NCBI GenBank assembly: GCA_964539665.1
Contig: CAZIKB010000017.1
Coordinates: forward strand, 1-64,000
DNA: 64,000 nucleotides
Source of the DNA: CAZIKB01 sp964539665
Lineage (GTDB): Bacteria; Zhuqueibacterota; Zhuqueibacteria; Oceanimicrobiales; Oceanimicrobiaceae
Direction of reading: 5' to 3'
Shown: positions 14,776 to 24,720 of the stretch, piece by piece
Numbering within the stretch: the stretch's first letter is position 1
Layout: each line of letters starts with the position of its first letter
The notes under the pieces: generated by a model
The model's database searches: none
What the model saw: only the letters and a program-made list of their open reading frames with translations
Told to the model about the DNA's origin: nothing
Program-made: the position numbers and the translations under genes

Positions 14776-17319
14776 TTACCTGGAGGTCATTTTCTTGTTT
14801 TTATTGCCGCTCATTTCTTTTTCGCGGTTCATTTCCACTATATCCACACTATCAGCATAATTACCGAGCAGGTGCTTGCAGAAATAGTCGGCCCTGAGCC
14901 AGGAAAAGTACTCATTCATATCCCCATAGCCGTGACGCTGGCCTGGAAAAATGAAAAAATCGAAGCGTTTGTTGGCCTTGATCAGGGCGTTTGCCATCCG
15001 TATCGTGCCTCCTGGATGAACGTTATTGTCGATATCGCCAGTGGTAATCAGCAGGCGTCCTTTCAGGTTTTTGGCAAGCTCGGAATTTTTTTCAATGTCA
15101 TATTCGAATTTGACATTTCCGTCTTTATCGGTGACTTCCTTTACGCCGTGATGCTTTTCACTCCACCGGCGGTTGTAAATGTTATTCTCATGATTGCCGG
15201 AAGAAGAAACGGCTACTTTGAAAAAGTCGGGGTAGACCAGCATCGCGGCTGTAGACATGAAGCCGCCGCCGGAATGACCGAATATACCGACTTTCTCAAT
15301 ATCGATGAAAGGATGCCGGTCCGCCAATTGTTCAATCGTGGTCTTTTTGTCGGCAAGCCCGTAATCACGCAGGTTGCCGTAGCCGTAGTTGTGATACCAT
15401 TTGGAACGGCTGGGATGTCCTCCCCGGTTGCCCACTGTGACGACGATAAAACCAAACTGTGCCAGCCGGTCGGTTCGGTCTATTCTGATGGAAAAAGATT
15501 TGCTTACCGCCTCGGTCTGAGGTCCCGGGTAGACGTATGCAATAATAGGGTATTTTTTGGTTTCATCAAAATCGTACGGTTTGTACATGACGCCGTAAAG
15601 ATCGGTTATTCCGTCATCGGCTTTAACCTTGAAGGTTTCAGGAAATTGATAACCAGCCGCTGTAAACAGGGTGAGGTCGACAGTATCCAATTCGAGTATT
15701 TTGGCGCCGTTATTATCGCGCAAATCTGCTTTCGGCGCCGTGTTAACTCTCGAATAATTATTGACAAAAAAGCGGTTGGAATCGCTCATACGTACTGAAT
15801 AATTGAAATTACCCTGGTTGAGCAGTTTGAGTCCGCTGCCGTTGAAGTTGACGCGGTAGAGATGCTCGTAATAAGGATCTTCATCCTTTTCGCGGGCATT
15901 GGCCGTAAAATAAAGGACTCGATTTTTTGCGTCTATACCCTGAATATCATCACAATGGAAGGGGCCTGAAGTGATCTGGTTTTTCAGCTTGCCGTTTTCG
16001 TCATAAAGGTAGAAATGAGCCCAGCCATCTCGTTCCGACCAGTGGATGAGCTCTCTGCCGTTATTCACAAGTCCCAGAGGCCGGGTTTCAATATAGGTGT
16101 TGAGCCTTTCTTCAATCAAAACTTTAACCTCGCCGGTTGCGGCGTCGGCCACGCAGATATCGACACGGTGCATGTCGCGACTGGTGCGGCTGAAATAGAG
16201 TTTATCCGGTGTTTCTGCCAACCACAGTCTTGGACTGTTTTCATCGTCTCGATTACTGGCAAGTTGTGGAGCCGAGATAATGGACACGGTTTGGTCTTTG
16301 AACGCATCGGCGTTTACTATGATCTTTTCTTTTGTTTCAAGGTCGAAGATCAGGACTTCAGGCTTCGGTGATTCCTTCTCACCTGGCAGATGGTATTTAT
16401 AAGTCTCTAAAGTAGGCCTGGGATTGGCAACGGAATTGATTACCCAAAGATCTTTAACCTTTCGATTATCCGACCGGGTCATGGCGAACTTCTTCGAGTC
16501 CCGTGACCAGATTACCCTGACCTGTTTACGCTTGTCCTTGTTTTTTACTTTATCGACGTTAGTTTCGCCTCGAATCCTGCCCCGGTAACCGTAATTTTCC
16601 TCACCATCGGTGGTCAGTTGGTTGTCGACTATGGTGGAGTCTTTCTTGTCCTTTAGAAACTTTTCATAATTGGCTCTGTCCATCCAATACAGGTTGTAAT
16701 GCTTTGAATAAACAATGATTGCGCTGTCTGGAGATATGGATGCCCATTTCGGTTTCTCCTTCGGTTTTTCGTAATCTTCCAGTAAATTTAGTCTGCCAGT
16801 GCTCAGGTTATATTCAAAATGGAAGATTTTTTTCTTAGGCTTTTTCTCTTTTCCTTTTTCCTCATCCTCCTCTTCTTGTTCCATTTCCTCATCCTCGGTA
16901 TCCTCTTTCTCCTCATCTTGTGAACTTTCTACTTCAAACCGGATCGCTCTTTCGTTATTCACAAATTTGATTTCCTTGATAGGAAGATGCTTGGCATCAT
17001 AGGGATCCTTGGTAATTCGCGTAAGCATTACTGCCATTTTCACATTATCGAAGATCGGTCTTTTTGTTTTCCTGGCTGGATCAACGATATAATGAGTCTT
17101 TCCTTCACTGGTTTCATAGGTGTACCAGAAACGATCGCTCAGTTTCAGCCAGTGTGGATCAACGGAGGTGCTGAAAACCATTTTCTTCAACTTACTCGGA
17201 GAAAATTTTTCTGCAAGCTTGTAATTGGCTTTGTTGACTTGTGGGTGTTGGGCTAATAGATTGCTGGTAACAAACAACAGTGTCAGCAGCATGATGATGA
17301 AATTGTGGGTTCGTTTCAT
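14776..17319 (-). CDS. secreted dipeptidyl peptidase IV-like serine peptidase (S9B), acidic-insert paralogue
   Basis: An 847-residue exported S9B peptidase. The signal peptide is 1-23 (ends LLAQ). The beta-propeller spans about 70-560 and the alpha/beta-hydrolase domain follows. The triad is S683 in GHSGGG, D764 in GDIDNN and H796 in QRHG. Residues 132-164 are an unusual Glu/Asp-rich then Lys-rich insert between propeller strands, absent from the paralogue at 7108-9423 and the main cause of its extra length. It presumably degrades peptides in the periplasm. The long upstream spacer suggests its own promoter. The C-terminal 25 residues are charged and likely disordered. Confidence 0.92.
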   Translation of the reverse strand: MKRTHNFIIMLLTLLFVTSNLLAQHPQVNKANYKLAEKFSPSKLKKMVFSTSVDPHWLKLSDRFWYTYETSEGKTHYIVDPARKTKRPIFDNVKMAVMLTRITKDPYDAKHLPIKEIKFVNNERAIRFEVESSQDEEKEDTEDEEMEQEEEDEEKGKEKKPKKKIFHFEYNLSTGRLNLLEDYEKPKEKPKWASISPDSAIIVYSKHYNLYWMDRANYEKFLKDKKDSTIVDNQLTTDGEENYGYRGRIRGETNVDKVKNKDKRKQVRVIWSRDSKKFAMTRSDNRKVKDLWVINSVANPRPTLETYKYHLPGEKESPKPEVLIFDLETKEKIIVNADAFKDQTVSIISAPQLASNRDDENSPRLWLAETPDKLYFSRTSRDMHRVDICVADAATGEVKVLIEERLNTYIETRPLGLVNNGRELIHWSERDGWAHFYLYDENGKLKNQITSGPFHCDDIQGIDAKNRVLYFTANAREKDEDPYYEHLYRVNFNGSGLKLLNQGNFNYSVRMSDSNRFFVNNYSRVNTAPKADLRDNNGAKILELDTVDLTLFTAAGYQFPETFKVKADDGITDLYGVMYKPYDFDETKKYPIIAYVYPGPQTEAVSKSFSIRIDRTDRLAQFGFIVVTVGNRGGHPSRSKWYHNYGYGNLRDYGLADKKTTIEQLADRHPFIDIEKVGIFGHSGGGFMSTAAMLVYPDFFKVAVSSSGNHENNIYNRRWSEKHHGVKEVTDKDGNVKFEYDIEKNSELAKNLKGRLLITTGDIDNNVHPGGTIRMANALIKANKRFDFFIFPGQRHGYGDMNEYFSWLRADYFCKHLLGNYADSVDIVEMNREKEMSGNKNKKMTSR

Positions 17320-17515
17320 TTTAACTCCCTTCTTATTTTGTAAAATTTAACAGTTGATTAGTTTTGCCCGGATTCAGGTGAAAAAGACATTTGGGAAATT
17401 TATATGCAAAGCGTTAAAAATATACAGCGGATCTGAAAATCACCTCCTGATTAATTTTTAGTTAAAAAACTACCAACCATTTATAACTATCCCAGCAAGC
17501 GATAGCGCTGTGCCT

Positions 17516-17594
17516 AAAGTTTAAAGTGCCTGAAATGCCAGAGTAAAAAGTGATAAAATTAATATTTTATAACACTTTAGTCACTTTAAACTTT
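17516..17594. repeat. AT-rich palindromic element shared with 45471-45552
   Basis: Outer arms AAAGTTTAAAGTG and CACTTTAAACTTT are perfect inverted copies. The inner sequence GCCTGAAATGCCA...AAAGTGATAAAAT...CACTTTAGTCACTTT is closely similar to 45471-45552. It looks like a MITE-like family. The rest of 17320-17727 shows nothing recognisable. Confidence 0.65.
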
Positions 17595-17727
17595 TGTATT
17601 CGATACAACAGGCAAAAACATTTTTTGTAATGTGCAAAACATTTTTTAAAGAATCAAGGAATTCCTCAGGCCATTTGGGTGGGATCTGATGGTTTGGTCT
17701 GAAGCCGTTTCCATGCTATTTATCTGC

Positions 17728-18258
17728 TTATAATTGCATTGAAAATAGTAAGGCTCTATTTTCAAAACCCATCAGTTCATAACACTTGTGAGCATCCTCA
17801 CGATGGAACGCTGAATCTAATTCGATCCTTTGACAGCCATTTTTCCGGGCAATCTTTATGATTTGTGTAAGTAATTTTGAGCCAGTTCCCTGGCCTCTAT
17901 AATGCTCATTAACGACTAATTCGTCAATGTGTCCAAAGTGGCCTTGCTGCCAAAGATTGTTTTTTACGGTGAGCGAACAGAATCCGCTAACACGGGCGCC
18001 AACTGTTGCACAAATATAATCTTGAGACTGGGAGTCGAGTCCACCTGTTTCGATATCAACATTAGAAGTTATAGATGCACCTTTTCCTAAAGAAATGATT
18101 GAACGGTGATTAGCTGGTAAATGTTTTTCTTTCATGATATAGACAGTACACCAATAATCCAAATCATTAATAAGTGTAAATGCAGGGATTGTCTTCTGTT
18201 CAATTCTACTATTAGATACATTTTCAACAACAATAGAAACAATTAGTGGGGTATCCAT
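17728..18258 (-). CDS. GNAT-family N-acetyltransferase
   Basis: A 176-residue GNAT acyltransferase. The acetyl-CoA pyrophosphate loop RGQGTGSKLL is preceded by the VNEHYRGQG strand-loop, and the conserved C-terminal CYELMGFENRALLF helix-strand is present. The substrate cannot be told from sequence. It stands alone on the minus strand, with spacers on both sides. The start ATG at 18258 gives MDTPLIVS; the first 60 residues are less conserved, so a start further inside is possible. Confidence 0.8.
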   Translation of the reverse strand: MDTPLIVSIVVENVSNSRIEQKTIPAFTLINDLDYWCTVYIMKEKHLPANHRSIISLGKGASITSNVDIETGGLDSQSQDYICATVGARVSGFCSLTVKNNLWQQGHFGHIDELVVNEHYRGQGTGSKLLTQIIKIARKNGCQRIELDSAFHREDAHKCYELMGFENRALLFSMQL

Positions 18259-18408
18259 TGAAGAAGAAAAGGCCGACTTTTCTATATTTATTCAGAGCTT
18301 GCCAAATTTATCGCACTCATTAGAAGATTCATTTTAAATAAAATACTATCGGAAATTTGATAAATTATCAGATTTCTGAGAGATAAAAAATGCTCCCCCA
18401 ATAATCAA

Positions 18409-19050
18409 TTAGTATGAAGATAATTCCTTCGATTCTTTGAGCTGCTTAGCTCTTTTTTTTATTGCCTGAAGAATAAGAGGAAGGTCATTTTTTTGAACAT
18501 GACGAATGAAAGCTTGAGGAGCAAAAAATTTAGGCTTAATTTCAGCTTGATAAGTCAGCAGTGTTCCGGTGGTTTCTGGATCATATTCCAGGAGCCATTC
18601 CCCTCTAAATACTTTGAAATCACCGCTTACTTTTTCAAAGTTAATTCGCTGCAAATATTCCTCGTGTACTTTCATTTTAATGCGAGCAGTCTTCTGAAAT
18701 ATCGATATCCCGGTTCGTCCAATCTGTTTGATTATTTTCTCATTACCTTTCTCTTCAAGTACTTCACTTCGTAACATCTTAGGAATAAAACGATGCAGGT
18801 TATCATAATCCGTTAAAACAGACCAGACATCTTGTGGCTGACAACCAATGAAAATTGTACCAGTGACACCAACAATCTTATCTTCTAAATCTGCCAGTGC
18901 AATAATGACATCACCATTCAGTAATTTCTCCTTGTTTGATGCTGACATTTTTCGAGATAAAGTACCTGAGTCTGTAATAGCAATCGATGTGTGCAGTAAT
19001 AAAAATACTATGGTAAACAAAGCATTTATTTTGACCTCTCTTCTTTTCAT
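18409..19050 (-). CDS. exported SRPBCC/START-like lipid-binding-fold protein
   Basis: A 213-residue protein with a hydrophobic signal segment (about 8-27) and a polyketide-cyclase/COQ10-type SRPBCC domain (about 55-205). Visible signatures are PQDVWSVLTDYDNLHRFIPK, the FRGEWLLEYD strand and the long C-terminal helix LPLILQAIKKRAKQL. The fold forms a deep hydrophobic pocket that binds lipids or aromatic ligands. Export suggests a periplasmic lipid role. No operon partner is clear; the gene 3' on this strand is the GNAT gene 150 bp on. Confidence 0.78.
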   Translation of the reverse strand: MKRREVKINALFTIVFLLLHTSIAITDSGTLSRKMSASNKEKLLNGDVIIALADLEDKIVGVTGTIFIGCQPQDVWSVLTDYDNLHRFIPKMLRSEVLEEKGNEKIIKQIGRTGISIFQKTARIKMKVHEEYLQRINFEKVSGDFKVFRGEWLLEYDPETTGTLLTYQAEIKPKFFAPQAFIRHVQKNDLPLILQAIKKRAKQLKESKELSSY

Positions 19051-19176
19051 TTCTATACTTTGGGTTTATTAAAATTTGCGTACTAACAATCATCCGCTTA
19101 TACTATAAATCTTAAATGAAATTTAGTAAGGTTTTATTCCCTGTTATCAAAATATGTTCTTTATTAAACGCTCTGT

Positions 19177-19470
19177 TTATAATGGTTGCAAACCTGCCAA
19201 AAACTGGATTTCAGACTTTCCGTCACTAACCTGCTGGTCATGATCAAAAGCATGCTTTTGTCCAACACTGGCGAAAACCGATAATTTCTCCAAAAGCATA
19301 ACACCTGCAATCAATCTTGCTTGAAACATGTTTTGATTTTTAATGCCCTTATCCGTTTCAAAAAGCTACTTATTATCAACAACATAACTCCCTATATCGA
19401 AATCAAAGAAATACTTATTTTGAACAGAAAAATGCAGTCCCATAGTGTATCCAAATGAAAATAATTCACT
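19177..19470 (-). pseudogene. C-terminal remnant of a beta-barrel outer-membrane protein
   Basis: One minus-strand frame from 19470 to the TAA at 19177 reads as barrel-like strands (LFSFGYTMGLHFSVQNKYFF, then MFQARLIAGVMLLEKLSVFA, and EIQFLAGLQPL at the end). It has no start codon and an in-frame TAG near 19368 after YVVDNK. It directly abuts the RND pump stop codon, overlapping it by 3-5 bases. I read it as the decayed last gene of the efflux locus. Confidence 0.6.
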
Positions 19471-22400
19471 TACTTCTCATGAAAATCTTGCTTAAATCAT
19501 GCCCGATCGTATAGAGACATGGGACTAAAACCAGAGTAAGCGGTGTGGCAAACACCAGGCCCCAACCCAACGCCAATGCCATGGGAGCCATAAAAGTCGC
19601 CGTACCACCAAGACCGTAAGCTAATGGTAAAAGGGCAGCAACGGTTGTAAGCGTTGTCATGATGATGGCACGCAAACGGTCAGCAGTTCCTTCAGCGACA
19701 ATATCCCGAATGTTTGCATCAGGTTTCTTACGCTTTTGTTCGTTGATATGATTGACCAGGACAAGCGAATCATTCACAACTACGCCGGACAGACCGATGA
19801 TGCCCATAATTGCCACAAAACTAAACGGTTCTCCATGAAACGCAAAAGCAAAGATGACGCCGGTAATCCCAAATGGTATCGCCAGCATGACCAGGAATGG
19901 TTGGGTCATGGAGTTAAACAGTAGCACCAAAAGAAAATACACGCCAACCACCGCGATGATCAGAGTACGGAAAAGACCTGCCATCGACTTCTCGGTTTCA
20001 AAAATTTCACCCCCCAATCCAATGCGTACGCCGGGCCAATCCCGATCCACGTTGAAGTGGTTGAGTACGGCCTCGTTAACTTCCAATGGCGTAATTGCGT
20101 CCTGTTCGATATCAGCTTCAATGGTTATGGTACGTTCCCCGTCCAGGTGCCGAAAATCAGATTGACCGGGCCCTGATTTGAGATAGGCGATCTCACTCAA
20201 AGGAATGAGTCGTCCCTGGCGGTTCGGAATCAGAAGTTTATTCAGATAACTCAAACGCTTGCGGGCTTTTTCCTCAATCATCACCCGGAAATCGACATCT
20301 TCATCGCCATAGCGCAAACTGGTAATGACTTCACCGTCGTAAGCAATTCGGACGTTCTGTGCAACGTCAGCTACCGTCAGTCCCAATCGTGCAAGTTTAG
20401 CATAGTTGATTTTAATCTCCACCTGCCCTTTTCCACCTTTGTCATCCCGGGTAATATCTTTCACACCTGCGATACTGCCCATGAATGCTTCCACAGAATC
20501 CGCTAATTGGCTTCTCAGCAAATCATTTGAGCCGATGATCTGTAAACTGATAGGTTTACCCACTGGCGGACCGCCTGTTGAGATTAAATAGATAATCTTG
20601 CCATGATCCTCGAGTTCATCCGTTTTTTGACGCAATGCTGCAACAATTTCGTCGGCTGTTCTTGAACGTTCGGCATAAGGGGTGAGGTTTACCGTTAAAT
20701 ATGCATAATTTTCACTCTCGGCATTAATAAATGGATTTGTGCCAATCCTTGTGGTATAAGACGCTAACTCATCTTCCGAAAGCTCTGCCACTATTTTTTC
20801 GATAGCTTTTGTCCTCTCTGAAGTAGTTTGCAATGGCGTACCAATGGGCAACTCCGTGCCGATATTAAACTCATCTGCCATTTCAGATGGAAAAAGAATG
20901 AATTTTATGTAGTTACCAGCATACCAGACTGAAACTGCAAGTAAGAAAATAAATACCACCACAAAAACATAACGCAACTTCAACAGATGGAATAAAAGTC
21001 GCTGGTATCCATCCCGCAATCGATTGAACCATTTACGACCAGCCGCCCCTGCCGAGGCTTTACTTAATCCGGGCGCTAAATGAGCAGGTAGTGCCACCAT
21101 GGCTTCTACCAACGAAATGAACAGAGCTAAACTGATGGCTAATGGGATTGGGATAATGTATTTACCAAAAACACCCGGCATGAAAAACATAGGTGCAAAA
21201 ACCAGAAATGTCGTGAGAATGGTCGTCAAGACCGGACGGAAAACTTCATGTATTCCATTGGTAGCGGCCTCAAGAGGAGAATCTCCAAGTTCCCGTCGTC
21301 GCGAGATATTTTCTGCAATGATTATGGCATCGTCCACAATGATTCCGATCACTAAAATCATGCCGGTGAGCGTAATCGTATCCAGGTACATGCCAAATAG
21401 AGGCAATAGAAAAATCGTGCCCAACATCGCCACAGGGATACCCATGGCAACCCAAAAGGCGGTGCGAAAACTGAGAAAGATTGGCAAAAGCAAAACTACG
21501 AGAACCAATCCAATCACGCCATTATTCAGTACGACTTCAAAACTATTGCGGACAATTCGAGAAAGATCGTTGGAATAGAGTACCTGTACAGTTTCTGGAA
21601 GATTTTCGTTTTCCTTGTCGATGAGTTCTTTGATGGCGTCACTGGTGCGAACCACATCCGCAGATTTGCTTATAAAAACCAGAAAAGAAATGGCCGGCTC
21701 ACCATTAATCCGGGATAGCAGCCTCTCATCCTCAAATTCATCTTTGATTATTGCGAGGTCTTTAACTTTAATAAGCGGACCTTCAAAAGTAGAACGGACG
21801 ATGACATCGCCCACTTCTCTGGGATCGCGGAATTGCGCCAGCGTGACTAAATCTTTTTCACTGGTGTATGATTCAAAGGATCCGGTGGTGCCGCGAATGT
21901 TGCGACGCTGGATCGCACTGATGATTTCACGCATTGGGATTTGATACTGCTCCACAGCTTGTGGCGAAACCTCCACCCTGATTTCCCGGGCGCGATAACC
22001 GAATCTCTCCAGACGCGACACACCTGCAACATTTTTCAGTTTCTTTTCAAAAATGCGCGCAAATTCTCTTAATTGCTTGTAAGGAACCTCTCCGGAAAGC
22101 CCAACTTCAATGATTGGCTGGTCGGTTGAGCTGGGTTCTGTGACCAGGGGAGAATCCGCGACTTCCACCGGGAAATCAGTCACCCGGCCTACTGCTTCTC
22201 GAACCTCTGTTTTAATTTTATCCTGATCACTGGCATCAATTTCGAGAAATACCTGGATAATTGAAACATTCTCCATAGAAATAGAAGTCATGCGCTCAAT
22301 GCCGGTGAGGCTTTTTAACTCTTCCTCAATTTTATTGGTAACGTTGAGCTCCACATCTTCTGGTGAAGCGCCCGGATAGCGGGTTTGAATGATCATAACG

Positions 22401-22531
22401 CCAAAATCAACCTGGGGATAGATGTCGCGTTTTATGCCAATCAGGGTACTGAGACCCAACATGATAATCATCACAGTTATGAGTGTCGCCAGTATATGGC
22501 GCTCAGCGAAAAAGCGAAAAAATGATTTCAT
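19466..22531 (-). CDS. RND-family efflux transporter permease
   Basis: A 1021-residue inner-membrane pump of the AcrB/HAE1 group. The first TM helix (12-32) is followed by the pore domain (YPGASPEDVELNVTNKIEEEL). The large TM block has the proton-relay helix VIGIIVDDAIIIAEN (two adjacent Asp in TM4), and the domain duplicates from about 520. The C-terminal TM block has GVVVNDSLVLVNHI and TTVAALLPLA. It exports drugs, lipids or metabolites by proton motive force. It is last of the minus-strand group TolC, histidine kinase, pump, 34 bp after the kinase. GGAG lies about 9 bp before ATG. No HlyD-type adaptor gene is present in the group. Confidence 0.94.
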   Translation of the reverse strand: MKSFFRFFAERHILATLITVMIIMLGLSTLIGIKRDIYPQVDFGVMIIQTRYPGASPEDVELNVTNKIEEELKSLTGIERMTSISMENVSIIQVFLEIDASDQDKIKTEVREAVGRVTDFPVEVADSPLVTEPSSTDQPIIEVGLSGEVPYKQLREFARIFEKKLKNVAGVSRLERFGYRAREIRVEVSPQAVEQYQIPMREIISAIQRRNIRGTTGSFESYTSEKDLVTLAQFRDPREVGDVIVRSTFEGPLIKVKDLAIIKDEFEDERLLSRINGEPAISFLVFISKSADVVRTSDAIKELIDKENENLPETVQVLYSNDLSRIVRNSFEVVLNNGVIGLVLVVLLLPIFLSFRTAFWVAMGIPVAMLGTIFLLPLFGMYLDTITLTGMILVIGIIVDDAIIIAENISRRRELGDSPLEAATNGIHEVFRPVLTTILTTFLVFAPMFFMPGVFGKYIIPIPLAISLALFISLVEAMVALPAHLAPGLSKASAGAAGRKWFNRLRDGYQRLLFHLLKLRYVFVVVFIFLLAVSVWYAGNYIKFILFPSEMADEFNIGTELPIGTPLQTTSERTKAIEKIVAELSEDELASYTTRIGTNPFINAESENYAYLTVNLTPYAERSRTADEIVAALRQKTDELEDHGKIIYLISTGGPPVGKPISLQIIGSNDLLRSQLADSVEAFMGSIAGVKDITRDDKGGKGQVEIKINYAKLARLGLTVADVAQNVRIAYDGEVITSLRYGDEDVDFRVMIEEKARKRLSYLNKLLIPNRQGRLIPLSEIAYLKSGPGQSDFRHLDGERTITIEADIEQDAITPLEVNEAVLNHFNVDRDWPGVRIGLGGEIFETEKSMAGLFRTLIIAVVGVYFLLVLLFNSMTQPFLVMLAIPFGITGVIFAFAFHGEPFSFVAIMGIIGLSGVVVNDSLVLVNHINEQKRKKPDANIRDIVAEGTADRLRAIIMTTLTTVAALLPLAYGLGGTATFMAPMALALGWGLVFATPLTLVLVPCLYTIGHDLSKIFMRSK

Positions 22532-22565
22532 AAATTATAATCTCCAATTATCATGCAGAATATTT

Positions 22566-24668
22566 TTACAGGTGATTTTGATTGATAGGTAATGTGATTT
22601 TAAACGTTGTTCCTTTCCCGACCTCACTTCCGACTTTGATTTCACCTTTGTGCCTTTGAATAATATTATAAGCATTTAATAATCCCATACCCATTCCTAC
22701 TCTTGACTTTTTTGTTGTAAAGCTAAAATCAAAAAGTGTTTTAAGTTTATCAGGCGGAATGCCCACTCCCGTATCTGAAATTCTAACTATAATATTTGGT
22801 TTATCCGCGAATGTTTTTATGGTCACAGTACCAGTATCTTCAATGGCCTGAACTGCATTAGTTAATAATGTCATAAATACCTGATTGATTTCTCCGGCAT
22901 AGCAATAAATTTGAGGAATGTCGCCATATTCTTTAATCACATTTATTCCTTCTTTAACTTCATGTTCGATTAAAGTCAGGGTACTCTCAATACCTTCGTG
23001 AATGTCGACTTTCTTAAATTCAGCTTCATCCAATCTGGCAAAATTTTTCAGACTGGTTATTGTCCTGCTAATTCTATCACTCGCAGATAATGCCACCCGG
23101 CTATTTTCTTCGAGGATATTCAGGGACTTCTGAAAATCGGTGCTATCTTTAACCACTACAGGTGTTTCACCAGAATGTGGAATCTGCTTCAATTTGTTGA
23201 CACATCGACTTAATATGTCCATTGTACTTTTTAGCGCGCCAAGCGGATTATTTATCTCATGAGCAACGCCGGCAGTAAGTTTTCCAAGAGCCGCTATCTT
23301 TTCGGATTGTACAAGTTGTGATTGTGTTGATTTTAATTCTTCCAGAGTATTTTCCAGCGTTTCGTTTTTCTGCTTCAGGTCTTGTGTTCGTTCAGTAACT
23401 TTAATTTCAAGGCCTTTTGAATATTCTTGTAATTGTTCATGTGCCTCAGAAAATCGACGTTCCAAAACAATTCCAAGTGTCAAAATAAAAACCAACATGC
23501 CCCAGGGATAAATGACTTGTGTCCAGGATGGAATTAATCCAAAACCACCGCCGATAATATCATAAATACCGAGTAGTGCAAAAACTATAAAACCCACGGT
23601 TATGATTCTTGCATCAGTTCTTCCTTTAATAGCAGCAATAATACTGGTAGTGAGCAAAACGATTAATGTGACAAAAAAAAGGATGAAAAAGAACAGGTTA
23701 ATTTTTAGCAGCAGTGTAAAAGGAAATAAATCAAGAACCATTATGATTAAGCTTGTAGCTGCATAAATTAAGTGGATTTGCCATAACCGACGGATAATGG
23801 ATTTGAAACCAGCGCCAAATATTTGTTCAAAGTACAAACAAAGCCCAACAGGCGCTAAGAATATAAATGTATATACTAAAAAAAACAGTTGCTCGGGTAT
23901 CTTAAAAAACAAGTGTATGATTTTTATAGAATCACTCAGAGCCCAAATTCCCATACTTATAGCAAATAATCCAAATGCAAAATAGGCTTTTCCTTCATGC
24001 TTTTTAATAAAAATCAAAAGCGGAATCATACCTGTAGCAATGAATAAAAATCCAAAAATTATAAGTTGAATTCTTTCTTTTAGCATTATTTTAATAAAAT
24101 CTGAAGACGATCCAATGGATGCCTGCTCAATACCAATGCTTGACGGATCTTCAGAATAAATTCTAAAAAATAAATATATATTTTGAAATTCAAACGCTAT
24201 GGGAATCATGTGCCAGAAAGGAATTATGTTATGGTTACTTGGATCAGCCATTCCTTCAGTTTGATATATGCGCTGTGCCCCAAGATAGACCTCACAAGCA
24301 AATAGAACATTTTCAACGAAAATATGCGGATCCCGCCATTTACCTTCACCTAATTTAATTCGCAGCCACAATATTTTTTCTCCATTACGACCTGGCGGAT
24401 TAAGAATGCCTTTTTTATAAGCAACCGATTTCCATCCATTGCTGGAAGAATCCTCGTAAATCCAGACAGGATCCCTCGCATCGTTGAGCGGGGAGTCACC
24501 CCAGCGATATTGCCAGCCTTTCGTGAGTTCTGACGGTGGTGGGTTTTGTGAGAGTTGTGACTGAACCTGAATTGGCGTCACTACTAAAAAATACACATTG
24601 AGAACAATAAATAGGAAGGAGGTTTTAGGTAAAATACGGCAACAGGTTGAACTAAATATTAAGTTCAT
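22566..24668 (-). CDS. 7TM-sensor histidine kinase (7TMR-DISM type)
   Basis: A 700-residue membrane kinase. The signal/TM segment is 15-35. A periplasmic jelly-roll-like sensor (7TMR-DISMED2 style) spans 45-195, and seven TM helices span about 200-405. A coiled coil with KVTERTQDLKQK follows (410-455). HisKA has H470 in GVAHEINNPLG. The ATPase shows LLTNAVQAIED (N box), ISDTGVGIPP (G1) and GMGMGLLNAY (G2). Carbohydrate or other small ligands are suggested for DISM sensors generally. It sits between TolC and the RND pump with 34-52 bp gaps, so it probably controls, or is produced with, the pump. No response regulator is next to it. Confidence 0.9.
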   Translation of the reverse strand: MNLIFSSTCCRILPKTSFLFIVLNVYFLVVTPIQVQSQLSQNPPPSELTKGWQYRWGDSPLNDARDPVWIYEDSSSNGWKSVAYKKGILNPPGRNGEKILWLRIKLGEGKWRDPHIFVENVLFACEVYLGAQRIYQTEGMADPSNHNIIPFWHMIPIAFEFQNIYLFFRIYSEDPSSIGIEQASIGSSSDFIKIMLKERIQLIIFGFLFIATGMIPLLIFIKKHEGKAYFAFGLFAISMGIWALSDSIKIIHLFFKIPEQLFFLVYTFIFLAPVGLCLYFEQIFGAGFKSIIRRLWQIHLIYAATSLIIMVLDLFPFTLLLKINLFFFILFFVTLIVLLTTSIIAAIKGRTDARIITVGFIVFALLGIYDIIGGGFGLIPSWTQVIYPWGMLVFILTLGIVLERRFSEAHEQLQEYSKGLEIKVTERTQDLKQKNETLENTLEELKSTQSQLVQSEKIAALGKLTAGVAHEINNPLGALKSTMDILSRCVNKLKQIPHSGETPVVVKDSTDFQKSLNILEENSRVALSASDRISRTITSLKNFARLDEAEFKKVDIHEGIESTLTLIEHEVKEGINVIKEYGDIPQIYCYAGEINQVFMTLLTNAVQAIEDTGTVTIKTFADKPNIIVRISDTGVGIPPDKLKTLFDFSFTTKKSRVGMGMGLLNAYNIIQRHKGEIKVGSEVGKGTTFKITLPINQNHL

Positions 24669-24720
24669 TTTCGTATTTCCTTAATAAAGTGCTCTTCAAT
24701 GCACCAATAAAAAGTTACAT

